64,000 nt of DNA from Candidatus Buchananbacteria bacterium CG10_big_fil_rev_8_21_14_0_10_33_19 (GTDB lineage Bacteria > Patescibacteria > ABY1 > 2-01-FULL-39-33): the NCBI GenBank assembly GCA_002773855.1, contig PEZY01000012.1:283671-347670 (forward strand). Reading direction: 5' to 3'. Below are positions 26,594-34,766 of the stretch, in pieces. The notes beneath the pieces are model-generated. The model was not told the origin of the DNA. It saw nothing but the letters and a program-made list of their open reading frames with translations, and did no database searches. A program made the translations under genes and the position numbers. The first letter of the stretch is position 1, and every line of letters begins with the position of its first letter.

Positions 26594-26608
26594 ATTAGGT
26601 GGATTTTT
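26581..26608. terminator. Bidirectional intrinsic terminator
   Basis: AAAATCCACCTAA and TTAGGTGGATTTT form a perfect stem; T-runs occur on both strands. It ends the gene at 26249 (its TAA is in the stem) and probably the convergent gene at 26622. Confidence 0.9.
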
Positions 26609-26621
26609 AAATTATTATGAT

Positions 26622-27413
26622 TTATTTTAATTCTAAATTGGCAGTTAAGTAGCCAACACCAAATGGAGCTTCATAGCTTAGAATTTTGGTTTCATAGTTG
26701 ATATTATTTAGAATTCCTAGAAGTATTAATATTGAACGTAGTCCACATTCAGCAGCATTTCCAATGGTTTTTGTATCCATATTAACGATGCCCTGTGAAT
26801 CACCAGCCTGTAGTAGCTTAATTAACCCCTCATCAAACTCTTTGCCAGCTGGATTGAATTTAGCTGGAGCATTCTCGGTTAGGCAATGAGATAAATCAGC
26901 CGAAGCGATAACAGCTATTCGCTTATCAGTGCTAAAAATTACTTCTTTTAAGATTTTACCAAAGTCCAAGTGCGATTGATTATCTAGCAGTGAAAAATAT
27001 ATTGGAATAATTTTTATATTTTGTATATTTTGACCTAAACAGTAGAATGGTATACCAATACCATGGTCTAATTTAGTTTCAGATATGATATTAATTGGTG
27101 ATTTACTGGATATTCTTTCCTTGTCATTGGTCATTAATAAGATATCACCTTTAACAGGTATTTTGGTGGAAAAGTCGCCAAAATCTTCAAAATTAATTTC
27201 AAAGTTATCTGATAGATTGATAGTGAAATGATCAGCATTGGTGTGACCATGAGGTGAAATGATAATTAAAATATCTGGCTTAGCTGCGTATAGATCTCTT
27301 TCTAGGCTAGCTAGAGCTTCTTTGGTTTTGGTTATATTCTCTAAGTGTTCTTTGCCAATACTAGGAATAATTATTGGCGGGTGAGGGGATATGGCGCTAA
27401 AAACTAATGACAT
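26622..27413 (-). CDS. MEMO/LigB-like (class III extradiol dioxygenase fold) protein
   Basis: The product opens with SAISPHPPIIIPSIG and has ISPHGH near residue 53, then DHGIGIPFYCL and VIASADLSHCLTENAPA. This is the pattern of the LigB/MEMO1 group, including AmmeMemoRadiSam system protein B. Several of the His residues that hold iron in true dioxygenases are present (HPP, SPHGH, DHG, DLSH). The AMMECR1 and radical-SAM partners of the three-part system are not in this window. The substrate is unknown. Length 263 aa. Confidence 0.75.
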   Translation of the reverse strand: MSLVFSAISPHPPIIIPSIGKEHLENITKTKEALASLERDLYAAKPDILIIISPHGHTNADHFTINLSDNFEINFEDFGDFSTKIPVKGDILLMTNDKERISSKSPINIISETKLDHGIGIPFYCLGQNIQNIKIIPIYFSLLDNQSHLDFGKILKEVIFSTDKRIAVIASADLSHCLTENAPAKFNPAGKEFDEGLIKLLQAGDSQGIVNMDTKTIGNAAECGLRSILILLGILNNINYETKILSYEAPFGVGYLTANLELK

Positions 27414-27548
27414 AAAGTTTAATTAAAAATTAAAAAATAAAAGTGTAAAATTAATGTATTGCTACGCAATGGTTTTTTAAATAAATTATGAGCATAGTGG
27501 ACACTTGATTTTTTAGTTTTGCGTTTTAAGTTTTTAATTTATTTCGTT

Positions 27549-28919
27549 CTACCAATCGCCAGTGATTGTTTGTCCTAATTGATGAGCATCTAAAGTTTCT
27601 TGGTTGACTGTTTTTATGTTGTCCCATTTGTAATTCATAGATAAGAATATCTTAGAATTAAATATTGGTAGTTTTTTTTCATCAGAAATGACGTACACCG
27701 TACTAAGGTTCTTAACTTTAATTAATTCTCCGTCTGGCAGGGTAACTGGATTACCGGGACTGTAAATGTCTAGTTCGCTGGATGCTACTTTTTCGATTGG
27801 GACACTGCGGAAATTGGCGTTCATTATTTCTTTGTTGATGACTAATTTTTTCTTACCACTGATAATATAATAAACATCACCAGTAGTTTTGTCCTGAAGT
27901 AGTTTGCCTGTTGGGTAGATGGTATTTTTGGTGATATTAGATTCAGTTCTATACATTTCTAATTCATCGTTGCTAACTCCAATAATATCATCTTCAGTAA
28001 AGCCGATTTGTTTTAAGAGCTCTTCGTTTTCAATTTTTCTCTTGGTGTCATCAATAATCATATAAATTTCTTTAGCTGGATTCTGAAGTAGGGAAAAATT
28101 AAGGTATTCAATAGATGGGCCATCATCATAGTAATCTAAATCTGCTGGAGAAACCATAATTACTTTTTTAGGATCAAATCTGGATAAAAATACAGAGTTT
28201 GACACGATTTTTCTTTTGGTGCCATTTTCTATATAGTATTTGGCTGTGGAATCTTCATCTTGTAGTAATGAGCCATCTGGCCACTTTTTACCAAAATATC
28301 TATTCCATAAATCCCAAAAAAGTTTATTACCACCACAGTTACCACCACAGTCAACATGGGGAGTGTAGGAATATAAGCCAGCGGTAGCGGCATTTTTAGG
28401 AGTAACTGGCAAATTATCAATAGTTCTGGTTACACCAGGTCGGTAATAATAATTTCCTGGATTATCTACATAGTCTCTGGTTTGTAAAGCAGCTGAATTA
28501 ACTTGTTTAAAAAAACCTTGCCATCTAGAATTACAGCCACCACCGTCAGGACAGCCATAGCCAGTAGCCCAATCATATTGAGTTTGTTTAGGGGCGGGAT
28601 TATCTAAAAGGCTCATTTCTTTTTGAACAAGGACTAATAAATATTTAGGATTTATTAAGGCATCAAGAGCGGTTTTATAAAAGGTTTCAGCAGCAGTGAT
28701 TGATTTACCTTCTTTATCAATAGTTACATAGTTTTTTAAGGTACCAGGTCGTTTATCTAAAAAACGTTGAATGTCTTCTAAATCCATGGAATTATAATTA
28801 GTAATTTCTGAGTCAGAAATTAAATAATTTGGGTCAAATTCGGCAGCTAAGGCTGGATTAGATATTAATGTTGTGGCCACTAAAAATAGGGCTATAAAGG
28901 TAATTTTACAATTGGTCAT
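27549..28919 (-). CDS. Secreted repeat protein with N-terminal hydrolase-like domain
   Basis: A Sec signal peptide (residues 1 to about 26, ending NPALAAE) precedes a 200-residue domain rich in Trp, Cys and Gly (DWATGYGCPDGGGCNSRWQGF, HVDCGGNCGGNKLFWDLWNRYFG). It looks like a lysozyme/glucosaminidase-type fold, but I cannot name catalytic residues. The C-terminal half has four repeats of about 60-75 residues, each opening with a strand such as KYYIENGTKRKI, IYMIIDDTKRKI, VYYIISGKKKLVI or VYVISDEKKLPI. It is probably a cell-surface protein. Gap 27414-27548 shows nothing but AT-rich sequence with a small ATTGC/GCAAT hairpin. Confidence 0.7.
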   Translation of the reverse strand: MTNCKITFIALFLVATTLISNPALAAEFDPNYLISDSEITNYNSMDLEDIQRFLDKRPGTLKNYVTIDKEGKSITAAETFYKTALDALINPKYLLVLVQKEMSLLDNPAPKQTQYDWATGYGCPDGGGCNSRWQGFFKQVNSAALQTRDYVDNPGNYYYRPGVTRTIDNLPVTPKNAATAGLYSYTPHVDCGGNCGGNKLFWDLWNRYFGKKWPDGSLLQDEDSTAKYYIENGTKRKIVSNSVFLSRFDPKKVIMVSPADLDYYDDGPSIEYLNFSLLQNPAKEIYMIIDDTKRKIENEELLKQIGFTEDDIIGVSNDELEMYRTESNITKNTIYPTGKLLQDKTTGDVYYIISGKKKLVINKEIMNANFRSVPIEKVASSELDIYSPGNPVTLPDGELIKVKNLSTVYVISDEKKLPIFNSKIFLSMNYKWDNIKTVNQETLDAHQLGQTITGDW

Positions 28920-29119
28920 TTTCTATTAGGTTTATTTATTTTTATTTGTTTAAATTATATCAGATATTTAAGATTTTTGGTATATATTCATAGACTTTTG
29001 ATTTATAGTCAATTTATTTATGTTTTATGATGATTTTAGAGTGTCTTGATTTTTATCTATCTGATATTTCTGTTAAAATAGATGACAGGTAGAAATAGTG
29101 AATAAAAATAATTTTTCTT

Positions 29120-29842
29120 ATGAAAATAGATTTAGAAAATTTTGAAGATATAGAAAGAGATAAATCTTTTGATTACGGTTATTCTAGAAAAAAAAGAAAA
29201 AAGAAGAATAATTTAATTAGAATATTAATAGCTATCGTTGTAAGTTTATTAATAGTATTATTGATAGCTTATTTAACGTTGAAGTTTTTTGTTGGACCAA
29301 TTGTTAAAACTGTTGATGGATTACCTGGTGATTTTCCAGCTGGTATAGATTTTTATCAACCTGATCAGGCTAAAATCAATTTAGAAGATCAAGTGGGGAA
29401 AGAGAAAATGATTTCTGGATTAAAATCAATGCCAGATTGGGTGCTAACTTTATTTTTAAATTTCTTGTCCGAAGACTTAAAAAAACAATTAGCCGATAAT
29501 TTTGGTGATGATATTAATATTCCCAAAAATTTTAGTGTTGATGATTTAAAGGAATCACTTAATGAAATTGATGTTAACAAAACTCAAACAGTTAATTTGT
29601 CGTGGGCCGGTGTTGATAAAACCAAAGAAGAAATTGCTGCTTACTATAAGCAAAAATTAAAAGCTAGCAACTTCGAATTCAAAGAAAATTTAACTGATTA
29701 TCAGATTAATTTAGGTTTTTGGAAAGATGGTGTCTTTGGTCTGATGTCTTTTACTGATCAAAAACAAGAAATAGACGGCGGCGTTAAATATAATAGTGAT
29801 GTTGATATAACCGTTAATTATTTGAATGAATTACAAAAATAA
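29120..29842 (+). CDS. Single-pass membrane protein of unknown function
   Basis: A basic cytoplasmic start (SRKKRKKKNN, 22-31), one membrane helix (about 33-57) and an external part of about 180 residues with no motif I recognise. It lacks a Shine-Dalgarno site. Its stop overlaps the start of the GT26 gene by one base (TAATG), so the two are translationally coupled, which points to a surface or glycan-linked role. That role is inference. Confidence 0.7.
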   Translation: MKIDLENFEDIERDKSFDYGYSRKKRKKKNNLIRILIAIVVSLLIVLLIAYLTLKFFVGPIVKTVDGLPGDFPAGIDFYQPDQAKINLEDQVGKEKMISGLKSMPDWVLTLFLNFLSEDLKKQLADNFGDDINIPKNFSVDDLKESLNEIDVNKTQTVNLSWAGVDKTKEEIAAYYKQKLKASNFEFKENLTDYQINLGFWKDGVFGLMSFTDQKQEIDGGVKYNSDVDITVNYLNELQK

Positions 29843-30588
29843 TGAAAAAAGAAATTTTAGGCGTTGGCCTTGATATTATTGATGCTGATCAAACAATATC
29901 AAAAATCACTGAGTATTTGCAATCAAATAAGCAGTATCATTTGGTGACAGTTAACCCAGAGTTTATTGTTGAATCTCGGGACAATAAAAAATTTAAAAAT
30001 GTTTTAAATAAAGCATCACTGGCAGTTTGTGATGGTTTTGGTTTAGTATTAGTAACTCTTGGTAAATTAAAACGAGTCACCGGTGTTGATTTATCTGAGA
30101 GGTTGTTGGGTGGTGAAATTAAAAATTCCAAGGTTTTTTTATTAGGTGGCACTAAAGATAACGCCAAAATATTAATGACTAAATACCCTGGCACTATTGT
30201 TGGAGCAGAACAGGGTGGTAATATTAATATTAAGACATACCAATTAGATAATAATGATATTATTATTAATAAAATAATTAAAAGCAAGGCTAATATATTA
30301 CTAGTAGGTTTTGGTCAGGTTAAGCAAGAGATGTGGATTAGTCAAAATTTAAGTAAAGTGCCAAATGTTAAGGTGGCTATAGGAGTTGGCGGCACTTTTG
30401 ATTATTTGTCAGGTGATATAAAACGAGCGCCCAAATTTTTTAGATCATTGGGCTTGGAGTGGTTGTATCGATTAACCGCTCAGCCTCAAAGGCTTCGGCG
30501 AATTTTTAATGCGACCATTAAGTTTTTGTGGTTAGTAGCGCTCAACAAACTATTAAAATTAAAGCATCCTAAATTGACAAAAAGATAA
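29842..30588 (+). CDS. WecG/TagA/CpsF family glycosyltransferase (GT26)
   Basis: GT26 enzymes add the second sugar (ManNAc or ManNAcA) to a lipid-linked GlcNAc in wall teichoic acid or enterobacterial common antigen synthesis. The family core is clear: VTVNPEFIVESRDN, CDGFGLVL, RVTGVDLSERLL, FLLGG, LVGFGQVKQEMWI and GVGGTFDYLSGDIKRAPKFFRSLGLEWLYRL. Length 248 aa. The acceptor in this organism is unknown. Confidence 0.92.
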   Translation: MKKEILGVGLDIIDADQTISKITEYLQSNKQYHLVTVNPEFIVESRDNKKFKNVLNKASLAVCDGFGLVLVTLGKLKRVTGVDLSERLLGGEIKNSKVFLLGGTKDNAKILMTKYPGTIVGAEQGGNINIKTYQLDNNDIIINKIIKSKANILLVGFGQVKQEMWISQNLSKVPNVKVAIGVGGTFDYLSGDIKRAPKFFRSLGLEWLYRLTAQPQRLRRIFNATIKFLWLVALNKLLKLKHPKLTKR

Positions 30589-30621
30589 TTTATTATTATT
30601 ATCAAGTCTAATAACTCCAAT

Positions 30622-32115
30622 ATGTTTTTTAATAAGAAGTTAAAAATTAGAACTAGGTTTGCTCCCAGTCCCACTGGCTTTCTTCATGTTGGTGGGCTAC
30701 GTACCGCTCTTTACGCTTATGTTTTAGCCGAACAGAATAAGGGTGATTTTTTGCTTAGAATTGAAGACACTGATCAGTCTAGAGAAGTAGAAGGGGCAGT
30801 GGATAATTTATTAAAATCTTTAAAATGGGCTGGCTTAGAAGCTAAAGAGGGGGTAATTATTGATAATGATGATAAAATAGCTGAGAAAGGCAATTTTGGC
30901 CCCTACACACAGTCTAAAAGACTAGAGATATACCAAAAATATGCCAAAGTATTGGTAGATTCTGGTCGGGCTTATTATTGTTTTTGCACCTCAGAAAGAT
31001 TGGAAAGTTTAAAAAATGATCAAAAATCAGCTGGTCAGGCTACTCACTACGATAAACACTGCTTATCCTTAACTAAGGAAGATATTAAAGCTAAACTAGA
31101 CAATGAGGAAAAATATGTTATTAGATTTAAAGTACCAGAAAAACAAGAGGTAGTTTTTAATGATGTGGTTAGAGGTGAGATTAAATTTAATACTGCTGAC
31201 ATTGATGATCAAATTATTATAAAATCAGATGGTTTTCCAACTTATCATTTGGCCAGTGTTGTGGATGATTACTTAATGAAAATAAATTATATAATCAGGG
31301 GAGAGGAGTGGCTATCTTCTACACCCAAACATGTTTTGTTATACGAAGCTTTTAATTGGCCAGTGCCACAATTTGCTCATTTGCCATTGTTATTAAATCT
31401 AGATAAATCTAAATTATCTAAACGTCAGGGTGATGTGGCAGTAGAAGATTATCGTGATCAGGGTTATCTGCCAGAAGCTTTGGTTAATTTTGTGGCTTTA
31501 CTTGGCTGGAATCCTGGGACTGAACAAGAAATTTTTAGCTTAGATGAATTAATTAAACTATTTGATGTCAAAAAAATTCACAAAGCTGGGGCAGTTTTTA
31601 ATCGTGATAAATTAGATTGGTTTAATAGTGAATATATTAAAAAATTAAGTTCTACTGAATTTAAGGTATTGGCTAGGCCATATTTAGAAAAAAACATAAC
31701 TAAAATTTCAGCAGATTTAAATCTAGAAAAATTATTCGAAATTGAACAGCAAAGAATTAATAAGTTAAGTGAGATTGGTAATGATTTAAGTTTTATTTTT
31801 ACTGATAATTTGGCATACAGTGTAGCTGATTTGGTTTGGAAAAAATCTACACCAGAATTAACTCTCAAAAATTTAGAATTACTGATTGGTGAATTAGAAG
31901 GGTATTCACAAAGTAATTGGCGGGCTGATAGTTTGGAAAAAAATATTATAAAATTTATTGCCGAATCTGGTTTAAAAAATGGCGATGTGTTGTGGCCAAT
32001 GCGCTTTGCTTTAACTGGTCAAGTTAAATCGCCAACCCCATTTGAAGTGGCCGATATTCTAGGTCAAGAAAAAAGTTTAGATAGATTAAGGCAGGCTATA
32101 GATAAATTAAAATAA
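30622..32115 (+). CDS. gltX: Glutamate--tRNA ligase
   Basis: A class I synthetase with the HIGH-type motif in FAPSPTGFLHVGG (13-25) and the KMSKS-type loop SKLSKR (263-268). The anticodon-binding helical domain follows; total 497 aa. No GlnRS or Gat amidotransferase gene is in the window, so it may be non-discriminating, but sequence alone does not settle that. The cysteine-containing YYCFCTSERLESL segment in the insertion domain is usual for GluRS. No ribosome site is seen. Confidence 0.96.
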   Translation: MFFNKKLKIRTRFAPSPTGFLHVGGLRTALYAYVLAEQNKGDFLLRIEDTDQSREVEGAVDNLLKSLKWAGLEAKEGVIIDNDDKIAEKGNFGPYTQSKRLEIYQKYAKVLVDSGRAYYCFCTSERLESLKNDQKSAGQATHYDKHCLSLTKEDIKAKLDNEEKYVIRFKVPEKQEVVFNDVVRGEIKFNTADIDDQIIIKSDGFPTYHLASVVDDYLMKINYIIRGEEWLSSTPKHVLLYEAFNWPVPQFAHLPLLLNLDKSKLSKRQGDVAVEDYRDQGYLPEALVNFVALLGWNPGTEQEIFSLDELIKLFDVKKIHKAGAVFNRDKLDWFNSEYIKKLSSTEFKVLARPYLEKNITKISADLNLEKLFEIEQQRINKLSEIGNDLSFIFTDNLAYSVADLVWKKSTPELTLKNLELLIGELEGYSQSNWRADSLEKNIIKFIAESGLKNGDVLWPMRFALTGQVKSPTPFEVADILGQEKSLDRLRQAIDKLK

Positions 32116-32142
32116 AAAAACGACCTGAGTTGGGCCGTTTTT
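32115..32142. terminator. Intrinsic terminator between convergent genes
   Basis: AAAACGACC and GGGCCGTTTT form a stem with one mismatch, with T-runs on both strands. It serves gltX and possibly the convergent gene ending at 32145. Confidence 0.75.
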
Positions 32143-32144
32143 GC

Positions 32145-32372
32145 TTATTTTTCGATTGAACAGAGATTGGCGTCAAAGCCACAGATAGCACAGATACCAG
32201 TAATTACTGCTGGGCTATAATTTTCATTACTACATTGCGGACATCTTAGTAGTCCAATAGCACCGCCATCTTTACAGATAAAGCCAGAGCCTAGTAACTT
32301 ATCACCCTCTTGAAATTTAATTTCAATATTATCAAAATCTTTTGGTGTTGGTAATTTTTTGATTTGGGTCAT
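32145..32372 (-). CDS. Small zinc-ribbon protein, 75 aa
   Basis: Two knuckles, CPQC and CAIC about 17 residues apart, make a Cys4 zinc ribbon, with an extra Cys on each side (FICKDGG and NLCSIE). An AAGGA ribosome site lies upstream of the ATG at 32372. The protein is convergent to gltX. Similar short ribbons occur as RNA- or protein-binding adaptors, but no family is evident. Confidence 0.65.
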   Translation of the reverse strand: MTQIKKLPTPKDFDNIEIKFQEGDKLLGSGFICKDGGAIGLLRCPQCSNENYSPAVITGICAICGFDANLCSIEK

Positions 32373-32443
32373 TGTAGTAATATCCTTTTTGTTTGATGTT
32401 TGGAAGGTGCAATTAATAGATATATTATGTAAATATTATTTTA

Positions 32444-32473
32444 TTGTCAATTGCCAGTATCTTGTGTTATAAT
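32444..32473 (+). promoter_or_regulatory. Sigma-70 promoter of M23 peptidase gene
   Basis: TTGTCA (32444-32449), 18 bp, TATAAT (32468-32473), about 26 bp before the ATG at 32500. The leader would be near 20 nt with no ribosome site. Confidence 0.75.
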
Positions 32474-32499
32474 ATGATTGAAAATAATAATATTGTCCC

Positions 32500-33762
32500 A
32501 TGCCAAGACAAGATAGACTTTGGAATTTAGCTAAATATCATATTATTGCTTTGTTGTTAATGCCAATACTGCTTGTTGGTGTTTTTTTATTTACTACTAG
32601 AGGGTTGGTGGCCGAAGAAACAGCAGTAACTACTGGTGCTAATCAGACTGAGGTTGACGATTTAACTCAACAAATTGATGATCAAAGAAAAAAAATTGAT
32701 GCTATTGCTGATAAAATTAATGAATATAAAAGTAGTATTAGTAAATTTCAAAAACAATCTAATACTTTAAAAAATCAAGTTTATATCATAGATAATCAAA
32801 TAGCTAAAACCGAATTAGATATTGAAGCTAAAAATGAAGAGGTTACAGTTACTGAGTTGGAAATATCTAAAGTAGAGTTAGAGATTGTAGATAATCAAAA
32901 AGCCATTGAAGAGCAAAAGAAATATTTATCAGCTTTTATTAGGTTATTGGATTATTATGATGATAAAGATTATTTATCAATACTGTTAAATAATAACTCT
33001 TTTTCCGAATTTTTTGATCAAATAAATAATATTGAGGGTATTGAAGAAGATTTACAAAAAACTTTAAATCGCTTTCAAGAGTTAATTGATAGATATAACG
33101 CTCAAAAAGATGAGCTAAATGCCAAAAGAGACAAGTTATCTGAACTTTTGAATAAATTAGAGAGTGAAAAAGATTCACTACAAGCTCAAATAGGGACTAA
33201 ACAATATTTAATTGCTGAAACTAATAATTCTGAAAATAAATATCAAGGCTTGGTTAGTGATTTAAAGCAGCAACAGTTAGCCGCTAATAATGCAGTGGCT
33301 GAAATGGAAAGAAGATTGCGTCAAGAATTAGAAAAGAAAGGTCCAGACGAGGCTTTTAATAATTTAGCTGAAGCAGCACTTATTTGGCCAACTAGTAGTC
33401 ATCGGATTACCGCTCATTTTCATGATGCTGATTATCCATTTAAAGCTACGGTTGGTGAGCACTCTGGTTTGGATATCGGCGTAGGCAAGGGGACACCAGT
33501 AATGGCAGCTGAAAGTGGCTACGTGGCTAAAGCGGCTATTGGTACTAAGTGGTATGGTAATTATGTTATGATTATTCATAGTAATAACTTAGCTACTCTT
33601 TATGCTCATCTTAATTCTTTAAATGTTAAAACAGATCAATATATTAGCAAAGGGCAGGTAATTGGCCTGAGTGGTAGCACCGGTTTTTCTTCTGGACCAC
33701 ATCTTCATTTTGAGGTTAGATCTGGTGGAATCCCAGTTAATCCTTTAAATTATTTACCTTAG
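32500..33762 (+). CDS. Coiled-coil M23 family metallopeptidase (EnvC-like)
   Basis: The N-terminus has a membrane helix or signal (about 12-34). A long coiled coil follows (about 45-285, Gln/Lys/Glu-rich heptads). The C-terminal LytM/M23 domain keeps all zinc ligands: H321 and D325 in HSGLD, and H403 in the H401LH403 motif. It should cut or sense peptide bridges of peptidoglycan outside the cytoplasmic membrane, in cell division or growth. Layout and length (420 aa) match EnvC-like proteins, but unlike EnvC the active site is intact. Confidence 0.92.
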   Translation: MPRQDRLWNLAKYHIIALLLMPILLVGVFLFTTRGLVAEETAVTTGANQTEVDDLTQQIDDQRKKIDAIADKINEYKSSISKFQKQSNTLKNQVYIIDNQIAKTELDIEAKNEEVTVTELEISKVELEIVDNQKAIEEQKKYLSAFIRLLDYYDDKDYLSILLNNNSFSEFFDQINNIEGIEEDLQKTLNRFQELIDRYNAQKDELNAKRDKLSELLNKLESEKDSLQAQIGTKQYLIAETNNSENKYQGLVSDLKQQQLAANNAVAEMERRLRQELEKKGPDEAFNNLAEAALIWPTSSHRITAHFHDADYPFKATVGEHSGLDIGVGKGTPVMAAESGYVAKAAIGTKWYGNYVMIIHSNNLATLYAHLNSLNVKTDQYISKGQVIGLSGSTGFSSGPHLHFEVRSGGIPVNPLNYLP

Positions 33763-33771
33763 CTTATATTT

Positions 33772-34188
33772 ATGGATAGGGATGAAATTATTAAATCAAT
33801 TTTAACTTTTATATCTAATATATTTATTTGGTTTATCTTGTCTGGTATAGTATTTTTTATGTATTTCTTTTTTAATAAAGAATTGTATGAAAAATTGATT
33901 AAGTTTTTAATACCAGTTTTTATTTATTCGTCCGGTTTGATTTTGGTGTCTATGTGGCGTAAACGAAAAAATGATAATTTAGTTAAAGGTGGTAGTGAAA
34001 CTGGATCGACAATTTATATTACTCAATGGGATAGGATGAAGCATGATTTAGTGATGTTTATGACACCAATTATCATGTTGTTGGTAGCCAAATTTTATAA
34101 AAAAAATGTTGATGGTTTTGATATTATTTTGTCAGCTATTGCATTTATAGGGCTTTATATGTCAAAATGGGTTTATAATAAAAAATAA
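33772..34188 (+). CDS. Membrane protein of unknown function, 138 aa
   Basis: Four hydrophobic segments (about 13-33, 40-60, 90-107 and 113-130) with a polar loop in the middle that contains RKRKNDN. It starts 9 bp after the M23 gene and is probably in the same transcript. No recognised motif. Confidence 0.65.
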   Translation: MDRDEIIKSILTFISNIFIWFILSGIVFFMYFFFNKELYEKLIKFLIPVFIYSSGLILVSMWRKRKNDNLVKGGSETGSTIYITQWDRMKHDLVMFMTPIIMLLVAKFYKKNVDGFDIILSAIAFIGLYMSKWVYNKK

Positions 34189-34216
34189 AATAAAATAAAT
34201 AATAATGTCTTAATAT

Positions 34217-34369
34217 ATGGAAAGTATAGTAAAATGTGCTCAATGTGATATGCCTATAACTGATGAATCAAAATGTAAATGTGACTCTAATTTGTGTAAA
34301 GATTGTTGTGATTGTAAAAAATCAGAAGATTCAAAGTGTGCCTGTGGCCATGATTGCGGTTGTAAATAG
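34217..34369 (+). CDS. Cysteine-rich metallothionein-like small protein, 50 aa
   Basis: A 50-codon gene from ATG 34217 to TAG 34367-34369, ended by a clean terminator. Twelve of 50 residues are Cys: 7, 10, 20, 22, 27, 30, 31, 33, 41, 43, 47 and 49, in CxxC, CxC and CC patterns, with one His (H45). The protein starts MESIVKCAQC and ends HDCGCK. Spacing and lack of aromatic residues are like a bacterial metallothionein, though it has no close match to the SmtA pattern that I can see. It would bind several Zn or Cu ions. The 28-bp gap to the upstream gene has no ribosome site. Confidence 0.7.
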   Translation: MESIVKCAQCDMPITDESKCKCDSNLCKDCCDCKKSEDSKCACGHDCGCK

Positions 34370-34383
34370 TATTTAAGTATTTT

Positions 34384-34411
34384 AAATAGCCCCTTGCAGG
34401 GCTATTTTTTA
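34384..34411 (+). terminator. Intrinsic terminator
   Basis: AAATAGCCC and GGGCTATTT form a 9-bp stem with a T-run, 15 bp after the cysteine-rich gene. Confidence 0.9.
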
Positions 34412-34412
34412 T

Positions 34413-34441
34413 TTGACTAAAATTTAATTTTATTGTAAAAT
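34413..34441 (+). promoter_or_regulatory. Sigma-70 promoter
   Basis: TTGACT (34413-34418), 17 bp, TAAAAT (34436-34441), directly after the terminator and 60 bp before the gene at 34500. Confidence 0.75.
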
Positions 34442-34499
34442 ATTAATCTAATAATAGCTCTTTTAACAACTAAAATGGAAACCACAGGAGTGTTACAGT

Positions 34500-34760
34500 A
34501 TGAAGCATATTAATCAGGCAATTGAAGATCTGTTGTATAATTTAAAAATGGCTTATTTAAAGGTTAAATATCGCATATGGAATAAGTATATTCTTATGTG
34601 GTGGTATCGTTTATGGATCAGACAAGACGAAAATCATAAGTCGTTAGACATGGACTGGCGAGCGACAGTAGGAATGGATGAAAAAGGTATTAAAAAATAT
34701 TTTCTGGATCTATCTAGGCGCAGAGATATTGCTCATGAACGAGATAAACTGAGGGAGTGA
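34500..34760 (+). CDS. Hypothetical protein, 86 aa
   Basis: A basic, Trp- and Tyr-rich small protein (KYRIWNKYILMWWYRLWIRQD) with a charged C-terminus. AGGAG lies about 10 bases before the ATG. It shares a promoter with the next gene and is separated from it by 6 bp; the GGAG site of that gene overlaps its 3' end. This suggests coupled translation. The aromatic stretch could lie on a membrane surface. Function unknown. Confidence 0.65.
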   Translation: MKHINQAIEDLLYNLKMAYLKVKYRIWNKYILMWWYRLWIRQDENHKSLDMDWRATVGMDEKGIKKYFLDLSRRRDIAHERDKLRE

Positions 34761-34766
34761 TACTTA

